From an uncultured Lewinella sp. (GTDB taxonomy: Bacteria; Bacteroidota; Bacteroidia; Chitinophagales; Saprospiraceae), in assembly GCA_913057785.1 (NCBI GenBank), contig CAJXPD010000081.1:1-37677 (forward strand): DNA of 37,677 nt, given 5' to 3'. The notes beneath the pieces were generated by a model that was not told the DNA's origin, ran no database searches, and worked only from the letters and a program-made list of their open reading frames with translations. How positions within the stretch are numbered: position 1 is the first letter of the stretch; each line of letters starts with the position of its first letter. The position numbers and the translations under genes were made by a program. Below, piece by piece: positions 32,566 through 37,677 of the stretch.

Positions 32566-33423
32566 CTACAGCTTCACAAACTTTAGATTAGCAGATTCCT
32601 GGCCATTACTGACTCTGATGATGTAAATACCACCAACTAAGTTTTCGATCGGAAGCCTGGTAGTTTGTTCTCCAGTGGCAAGTTCGTTTGATTGACGTCG
32701 CATCAATTGACCACTAAGGCTGTAGATTTCCACTTGATAAATGCTAGCATTAGAAATATTGGAAGTGAGCTGAAGGAAATCTCGAGCGGGATTAGGAGCA
32801 ATAGAAAATTCAATAGCGCTTGCCAAATTCTGGGTGCTGGAAACGACAGCCTCCTCGAATACAAAAGTGGCACAGTCAGCATTATCGCCTGAAGTACTTC
32901 CATTAAAATTGACACCATTCCCACAAGCGTAGAAAGTCACGACGCCAGCCCCTTCACTAGGCGCGACCCAGTCTACCGTGAATTCATTGCTTGCACTTGG
33001 GTTGGAGTGCTCGACGTAGGTCCTATTCGTAGCGGAAATCTCAACGATGTTGGCATTAGTGGAAGCATTTACCCAAGAATTGATGGCATCTCCGTTCATA
33101 TCTAAAGGAGCATTGAGGCTTAGCATCTGAAAGCCATACGCTGATGGAGTACCCATCTGGGGATCTAAGATTACCTTGAAGGTGTAAGTGGCTTCTGGCT
33201 CATATTGGGTTACCGTTACACCATCGGCGTTCGTTGCCTCGATGCTTAAGTCAACTACAATATTGGGATTGTTGCCGTGGCAGGTAATGCAAGTGCTGCT
33301 AGCATCCCCGGGTGCACCCGTATTTCCAGATCCAGCTGCATTGGCCCTTCCGGAGGAATTACTTTGGAAAAGACAGACAGCGAACATTAGTGAAAAGGCA
33401 GTGTAAAGTATTCGATTTTTCAT
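32566..33423 (-). CDS. T9SS cargo protein with choice-of-anchor V domain
   Basis: 285 residues. Signal peptide near 1-22. Right after it comes GNTGAPGDASSTCITCHGNN, the 'choice-of-anchor V' region with a CxxCH motif (C45-x-x-C-H) that is a possible heme c site. A beta-sandwich domain follows (about 55-195, ending FYACGNGVNFNG). The end is a type A Por-secretion sorting domain: SIAPNPARDFLQL and QLMRRQSNELATGEQTTRLP, then GGIYIIRVSNGQESANLKFVKL. The protein should be exported by the type IX system and be secreted or surface-attached. Single gene; function unknown. Confidence 0.87.
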   Translation of the reverse strand: MKNRILYTAFSLMFAVCLFQSNSSGRANAAGSGNTGAPGDASSTCITCHGNNPNIVVDLSIEATNADGVTVTQYEPEATYTFKVILDPQMGTPSAYGFQMLSLNAPLDMNGDAINSWVNASTNANIVEISATNRTYVEHSNPSASNEFTVDWVAPSEGAGVVTFYACGNGVNFNGSTSGDNADCATFVFEEAVVSSTQNLASAIEFSIAPNPARDFLQLTSNISNASIYQVEIYSLSGQLMRRQSNELATGEQTTRLPIENLVGGIYIIRVSNGQESANLKFVKL

Positions 33424-33621
33424 CAGAGATAAGTTTGTTCTTATAGTTGTGATATGGGTTAGACCAATAGGTAAAGCAGATTTTTTCCAATTGGTTCTAG
33501 AAAATGAGCATAATTACCTCCCAGTCATCGCAAAATGGGGTACAGAATCCAACTGGGGGTAAAACTTGCAGAACTTGTCACTAAACGGTAGGCGCCTCTA
33601 GCTACTAGCCTGTTAATTCCC

Positions 33622-33629
33622 TACTTTTG
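33622..33629 (+). promoter_or_regulatory. Candidate -7 element of the MFS gene
   Basis: TACTTTTG matches TAnnTTTG exactly and lies 47 bases before the TTG start at 33677. A good -33 TTTG at the right spacing is not obvious. Confidence 0.4.
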
Positions 33630-33676
33630 AACCCTAGATCCATTCATAAGATCAGCTCTATTCAAAAGAGACATCC

Positions 33677-34912
33677 TTGCAAACCTTTGAAAAAAACAAA
33701 CAATACATTAAGTTTTGTCTTTATGGCTTTCTGAAGAATCTCCGATTCTATGATGCCTTTCTGCTATTGTTCTTCTTGGACAATGGCCTGAATTTTAGCC
33801 AAATTGGTGTGATTTATGCTGCACGGGAAATTACCACCAATATACTAGAAGTCCCTTCTGGTATTCTTGCTGATGTCTATGGCCGTAGAAGATCGCTGCT
33901 GCTTGCTTTCTTGGTTTACATTGTTGCCTTTCTCAGCTTCTATTTTTCAGCAGATTTCATGCTTTCTTTGGTAGCTATGATGTTGGTAGGAGTAGGGGAT
34001 GCTTTCCGTTCCGGTACGCACAAAGGAATGATTATGGATTACTTGCGGCTCATGGGGTGGGAGACACAAAAGGTAAATTACTATGGGCACACCCGATCTT
34101 GGTCGCAAATGGGATCCGCCGTATCCGCTCTATTTGCGGGACTTATGGTTTTTTATTACGGTAATTATCGAATCATCTACCTCATTTCGATCACCCCCTA
34201 CCTCCTCAATTTTATCAATGTTTATACCTATCCGATTCAATTGGATCGCCCATTGAAACACAAAAAGAAAGGCCGCAAAAGTATAAAGGGGGTGATAAAG
34301 AATCTTTGGCTAATCCTGCGACAGCGAAGCGTGCTTAGGATTGTAAACTCTGCCGCTCTTCATTCCGCCTATTTGAAGACAGTAAAGGACTATATACAGC
34401 CTTTGATCGTCAGCTTGACGGTCATGTTACCCGCTCTATCTCAGCTAGCTGAAGAAAGCAGGAATGGGCTAGTAGTGGGGCTAATCTATTTCTTCATTTT
34501 CCTCATGACCTCCTGGGCATCTAGAAATGCAGGCCGGGTTCATGCCAAGTCCCTTTCCAATATTCAAACCAGGACACTGTTACTAGGTTTTTTCGCTGGA
34601 ATAGTCAGTGGCGTTTTGTTTTACATGGAGTTTCAATTCCTGTCTCTGCTATTCTTCATCGCTATTTATGTAGTGGAAAACCTCAGAAAACCTATCCTCA
34701 CCGGCTTTTTGGCGGATAGCGTTCCAAATGAAATGCTTACTTCTGTCATCTCAGCTCAATCCTCCTATCAAACTTTGACGACGGCTACTTTGTCTGTTGT
34801 GCTAGGGGTATTGGCGGATAGCTTTGGGGTGGGGCTGGCACTCGTGTTAGTGACGGGGATTTTGGTGGCCTTTACCCTAGTGCTAGGGAATAGTGGATCG
34901 GCTACCTCTTGA
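33677..34912 (+). CDS. MFS transporter, TTG start
   Basis: 411 residues, about ten to twelve hydrophobic spans. The N-terminal signature is LEVPSGILADVYGRRRSLLL (about 52-72), the loop 2-3 G-x-x-x-D-x-x-G-R-R motif of the major facilitator superfamily. The second half has an equivalent region. The frame is open from 33650 after a stop and has no ATG or GTG before the first transmembrane span, so the start must be TTG at 33677; the next ATG lies far inside the domain. Substrate unknown; the sequence is closest in character to drug or sugar-efflux type MFS members. No regulator is adjacent. Confidence 0.85.
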   Translation: MQTFEKNKQYIKFCLYGFLKNLRFYDAFLLLFFLDNGLNFSQIGVIYAAREITTNILEVPSGILADVYGRRRSLLLAFLVYIVAFLSFYFSADFMLSLVAMMLVGVGDAFRSGTHKGMIMDYLRLMGWETQKVNYYGHTRSWSQMGSAVSALFAGLMVFYYGNYRIIYLISITPYLLNFINVYTYPIQLDRPLKHKKKGRKSIKGVIKNLWLILRQRSVLRIVNSAALHSAYLKTVKDYIQPLIVSLTVMLPALSQLAEESRNGLVVGLIYFFIFLMTSWASRNAGRVHAKSLSNIQTRTLLLGFFAGIVSGVLFYMEFQFLSLLFFIAIYVVENLRKPILTGFLADSVPNEMLTSVISAQSSYQTLTTATLSVVLGVLADSFGVGLALVLVTGILVAFTLVLGNSGSATS

Positions 34913-34952
34913 TCTATACCTATCTGCCTAAGAACTGAAAGCTTCCCCTTTA

Positions 34953-35000
34953 CTCTTTGTTCAAGATTGAACAAGAGGTGTCCAGAAATGAACACTTTTT
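34953..35000 (+). terminator. Terminator after the MFS gene
   Basis: TTGTTCA (34957-34963) pairs with TGAACAA (34968-34974) with a 4-nt loop, extended by CTC/GAG around one bulged base; a short GTGT/ACAC stem (34978-34981 / 34992-34995) follows and is directly followed by TTTTT (34996-35000). Confidence 0.5.
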
Positions 35001-35109
35001 AGCGATTTAGATCAGATTTTTGTTGGGTATGTGTTTGATTGTGAGTTCATTATGTATGGTGGTATGGTTTTGGTTTTGAATTAGAACAGAAACTTCAAAA
35101 ACGCTTGCT

Positions 35110-37518
35110 ATGATCCGTCATCTGCTCACTTTGACTTTCCGGAATTTTGCTCGCCACAAAACTTCATTTCTGGTTAATTTGACTAGCTTATCGGTAGGAT
35201 TAGCTTGTGTTTTACTGGTCTACTTGTGGGTAGCGGACGAATGGAGCGTAGACAAGTTCTTCCAAAATGATGCACGCCTCTATCAAGTCATGAACAACAT
35301 GGCTTTTTCCCAAGACATTCAGACTTTTGACGTGACGCCAGTTCCATTGGCTCCCGCCTTGGCGGAAGACATGCCCGAAGTCGAATATGCCGTGGCAGTA
35401 AATGACTTTTTCAGCTGGGGCAGTCGCGAGGGAATTTTGTCCAGTGGTGAATATCACTTCAAGGCTAAAGGGGCACATGCGGGCAAAGATTATTTCCAGG
35501 TATTTTCCTATCCCTTGTTGGCCGGCAGCAAAGAATCGGTTTTAGCGGATAAGGCTAGCATCGTTCTTTCCGATCGAATGGCGGCTATACTGTTTGGAAA
35601 CGCAGATGCTAGTATCGGACAAACCTTGGAATGGGATCATCCAGACTTTGAGGGCTCCTTTCAAGTATCAGGCGTCTTTCAGACCCCACCTGCTAGCGCC
35701 ACCCTTCAATTTGATGTGATATTTGGTTTGGATGTGCTTCTAGACAACGATCGATATGCTGGGGAATGGAATGGTTGCTATGCCCAAACTTATCTCCTTT
35801 TGAAGGAGGGAACTGATCTTCGGCAATTCAATGAGAAAATTGCCAATTATCAAGAAACCAAGAATGAGGCCCTAGGGCAATTTGAATTGTTTGCGCAACA
35901 ATACTCCGATCGATACTTGCATGGGCACTATGAAAACGGAAAGATAGCCGGAGGGCGTATTTCTTACATCAAATTGTTCTCTTTGATCGGAATCTTCATC
36001 CTTCTGATCGCCTGTATCAATTTTATGAATTTATCCACGGCCCGTGCCTCCTTGAAGATCAAGGAAATTGGGGTGAAGAAAACAGTGGGGGCCAACCGAA
36101 AGACCCTGATTTTTCAGTTTTTCTTTGATGCTTTACTGATCAGCTTTTTGGCCTTTCAAGTAGCCTTGTTGGGGGTGAGTCTTTTCTTGCCACAGATCAA
36201 CGAATTGACGGGAAAACAAATGGAGTTGCAGTTCGGATTCCAGCAAAGCTTTGTGATTGCGGGGATTGTGCTACTTACCGGATTAGTAGCGGGTAGCTAT
36301 CCAGCTTTTTATCTATCAGGTTTTAATCCTATCACGATACTAAAAGGCACGTTGAACAAGGCAACCGGGATAGCCTGGGTGCGGAGAGGCTTGGTCATCT
36401 TTCAATTTGCCGTATCTGCGATCTTTATTGTAGCCTTGTTGGTAGTGAATGACCAAATCGAATTTACCCAAACCAAGAATTTGGGGTATGATCGTGATAA
36501 CATCGTGTCTTTCCGATGGAAAGGCGATCTATATAGTGAGTATGCGGTACGCGAAGAAGGGAAATCCAATCAGCAATTTGAGACGTTCATGCAACAGATG
36601 AAGGAATTGCCCGGTGTGGTTAATGCTTCTAGCATGACAGGTAGCATAGTCAATAAAATGTATGGTCAAAGCGGGATTACTTGGTCGGGAGATGATTCGG
36701 AGCGTAACTTCTTGTTCCAGTCTCCTGTCATTGGCCCCGACATGATTGAGACCTTAGGTATAGAACTGCTGGAGGGACGCTCTTTCTCTGTAGAACAAGG
36801 GGATAATCAAAGAAGAGTGATCTTGAATGAGGCGGCCGTGAAGATGATGGGGCTAGAAGACCCTGTGGGGAAAAGCATGGGCTATAATGGAGGTAGCGAA
36901 ATTATTGGTGTAGTGAAAGACTTCCACTACGGTTCCTTGCGGCAGGATGTTGATCCACTCTTTTTTAGGTTCGAACCCAACGGCCGAGATATCTTGGTCA
37001 AAATCAAAGGAGGAGCAGAACTGGCGACGATGACGCAACTCATGGATCTACATGCTGAATTTCTCCCCAGGCACCCCTTCGAGTATACTTTTATGGATCA
37101 AGACTATCAGCAATTGTATGAGTCGGAAAACCAAGTAGCTGTATTGTCCAATTATATGGCAGCTATTGCTATTATCATCTCTTGCCTGGGCTTGTTTGGA
37201 CTTGCCTCCTTCACTGCCGAACGACGTTCCAAGGAGATTGGTATTCGACGAGTCATAGGCGCAAGTATCATGGACATTATGCGTATGCTCTCGAAGGATT
37301 TTACCAAAACAATTTTGATAGCCATAGCAATTGCCCTGCCAGTCAGCTTCCTGATCCTCAGTAATTGGCTGGGCGCTTTTGCCTACAGGGTCGAGTTGCG
37401 ATGGGAATTCTTTGCTGGCGCAGGTCTTGCCACCTTAGTCATCGCATGGCTTACGATCGGCTTCCAAACCTTCAAGACAGCTAGCATCAATCCTATCGAG
37501 TTTTTACAAGATGAATAA
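35110..37518 (+). CDS. FtsX/MacB-type ABC transporter permease
   Basis: 802 residues. Starts directly with the first membrane span (about 20-43) without the prefix of the permease at 16983. Then a MacB-type periplasmic core (about 45-280), an FtsX core (spans near 288-308, 338-360, 379-400 with EIGVKKTVGANRKTLIFQFF), a second half with span near 425-447, periplasmic core, and final FtsX spans near 678-698, 733-752 and 768-788 with EIGIRRVIGASIMDIMRML. The two-half structure is the same as in the other permease, and the two are clearly paralogous. No ATPase subunit is nearby. Roles as in this family: lipoprotein release, peptide or drug efflux; unknown here. A hairpin follows at 37541. Confidence 0.92.
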   Translation: MIRHLLTLTFRNFARHKTSFLVNLTSLSVGLACVLLVYLWVADEWSVDKFFQNDARLYQVMNNMAFSQDIQTFDVTPVPLAPALAEDMPEVEYAVAVNDFFSWGSREGILSSGEYHFKAKGAHAGKDYFQVFSYPLLAGSKESVLADKASIVLSDRMAAILFGNADASIGQTLEWDHPDFEGSFQVSGVFQTPPASATLQFDVIFGLDVLLDNDRYAGEWNGCYAQTYLLLKEGTDLRQFNEKIANYQETKNEALGQFELFAQQYSDRYLHGHYENGKIAGGRISYIKLFSLIGIFILLIACINFMNLSTARASLKIKEIGVKKTVGANRKTLIFQFFFDALLISFLAFQVALLGVSLFLPQINELTGKQMELQFGFQQSFVIAGIVLLTGLVAGSYPAFYLSGFNPITILKGTLNKATGIAWVRRGLVIFQFAVSAIFIVALLVVNDQIEFTQTKNLGYDRDNIVSFRWKGDLYSEYAVREEGKSNQQFETFMQQMKELPGVVNASSMTGSIVNKMYGQSGITWSGDDSERNFLFQSPVIGPDMIETLGIELLEGRSFSVEQGDNQRRVILNEAAVKMMGLEDPVGKSMGYNGGSEIIGVVKDFHYGSLRQDVDPLFFRFEPNGRDILVKIKGGAELATMTQLMDLHAEFLPRHPFEYTFMDQDYQQLYESENQVAVLSNYMAAIAIIISCLGLFGLASFTAERRSKEIGIRRVIGASIMDIMRMLSKDFTKTILIAIAIALPVSFLILSNWLGAFAYRVELRWEFFAGAGLATLVIAWLTIGFQTFKTASINPIEFLQDE

Positions 37519-37540
37519 GTTAGGTATTCTCCTTCGAACT

Positions 37541-37578
37541 GTTCTCTGCTTGCTTGGCTGGCCGAACTAGCAGAGAAC
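37541..37578 (+). terminator. Hairpin 3' of the permease gene
   Basis: GTTCTCTGCT (37541-37550) and AGCAGAGAAC (37569-37578) pair perfectly over 10 bases, 18-nt loop, 23 bases after the stop. There is only a short A/T stretch after it, so it is a terminator candidate. Confidence 0.6.
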
Positions 37579-37614
37579 AATTCATTTACCCTTCTCAATT
37601 ATTCGCCCTACATT

Positions 37615-37622
37615 TACCTTTG
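37615..37622 (+). promoter_or_regulatory. Candidate -7 element for a gene beyond the window
   Basis: TACCTTTG matches TAnnTTTG exactly, after the permease hairpin. TTTA at 37587-37590 is a weak -33 candidate with a rather long spacer. The gene it would serve, if any, is outside the window. Confidence 0.3.
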
Positions 37623-37645
37623 GGCACGATCCATTTTTTATTATC

Positions 37646-37677
37646 ATTCAACATTCAACATTCAACATTCAACATTC
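37646..37677. repeat. Heptad repeat ATTCAAC, cut by the window end
   Basis: Four and a half exact tandem copies of ATTCAAC run to the last base, so the array continues outside. The same word is part of the 14-mers at 9463-9518. A simple-sequence array; no coding potential. Confidence 0.9.

Overview
This window looks like a piece of a Bacteroidota chromosome, most likely from the Saprospiria (Lewinella/Haliscomenobacter-like). The evidence is a Por-type (T9SS) C-terminal sorting domain on the protein ending at 32566, a TPR histidine kinase paired with a LytTR regulator, a PadR/FtsX-permease pair with an N-terminal permease prefix, many short exported proteins and lipoproteins, few Shine-Dalgarno sites, and candidate TAnnTTTG -7 promoter elements. 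The genus assignment is inference. I see no rRNA, tRNA, CRISPR array, phage or insertion sequence. The content is ordinary chromosome with many accessory exported proteins.

Layout. 1-117 (-): N-terminus of clpC, cut by the window edge. 700-2005 (+): STAS-domain protein overlapping ribonuclease Z. 2168-6608 (+): membrane-anchored winged-helix regulator, YwqK-like exported protein, Asp-box propeller protein, trypsin-like protease with TPRs, and a small YfiM-like membrane protein. 6621-9301 (-): LytTR response regulator and its TPR histidine kinase. 9302-9643: AT-rich 14-mer/heptad repeats. 9644-13622 (-): three exported proteins of unknown function and a PagL-like outer-membrane lipid A deacylase. 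13821-14900 (+): Gfo/Idh/MocA oxidoreductase. 15214-15444 (+): possible very small exported protein with its own terminator. 15674-16432 (-): DUF6503-like protein. 16690-19628 (+): PadR regulator and FtsX/MacB-type permease. 19694-22531 (-): serine hydrolase and a 7TM-AraC regulator. 22760-24270 (-): GH26-like hydrolase coupled to a DUF1801 protein. 24393-28858 (+): AraC regulator, alpha/beta hydrolase, S41 peptidase, DUF1838-like lipoprotein, NTF2-like protein. 28969-33423 (-): PD40 lipoprotein coupled to a serine hydrolase/D-aminoacylase fusion, then a T9SS cargo protein with a CxxCH motif. 33677-37518 (+): MFS transporter (TTG start) and a second FtsX/MacB-type permease.

The most unusual structure is non-coding. 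A palindromic repeat with core CCGAAGTT...AACTTCGG occurs at four intergenic sites (about 11444-11540, 13698-13744, 15118-15172, 22666-22720). One copy is a nested double palindrome whose outer arms differ from the other copies by a paired, compensatory change. I treat it as a candidate undescribed REP/MITE-like family. A second repeat class (14-mers at 9422-9518, heptad ATTCAAC at 37646-37677) is simpler. The best protein-level candidate is the 827-residue fusion of a penicillin-binding-type hydrolase with an N-acyl-D-amino-acid deacylase, translationally coupled to a propeller lipoprotein.
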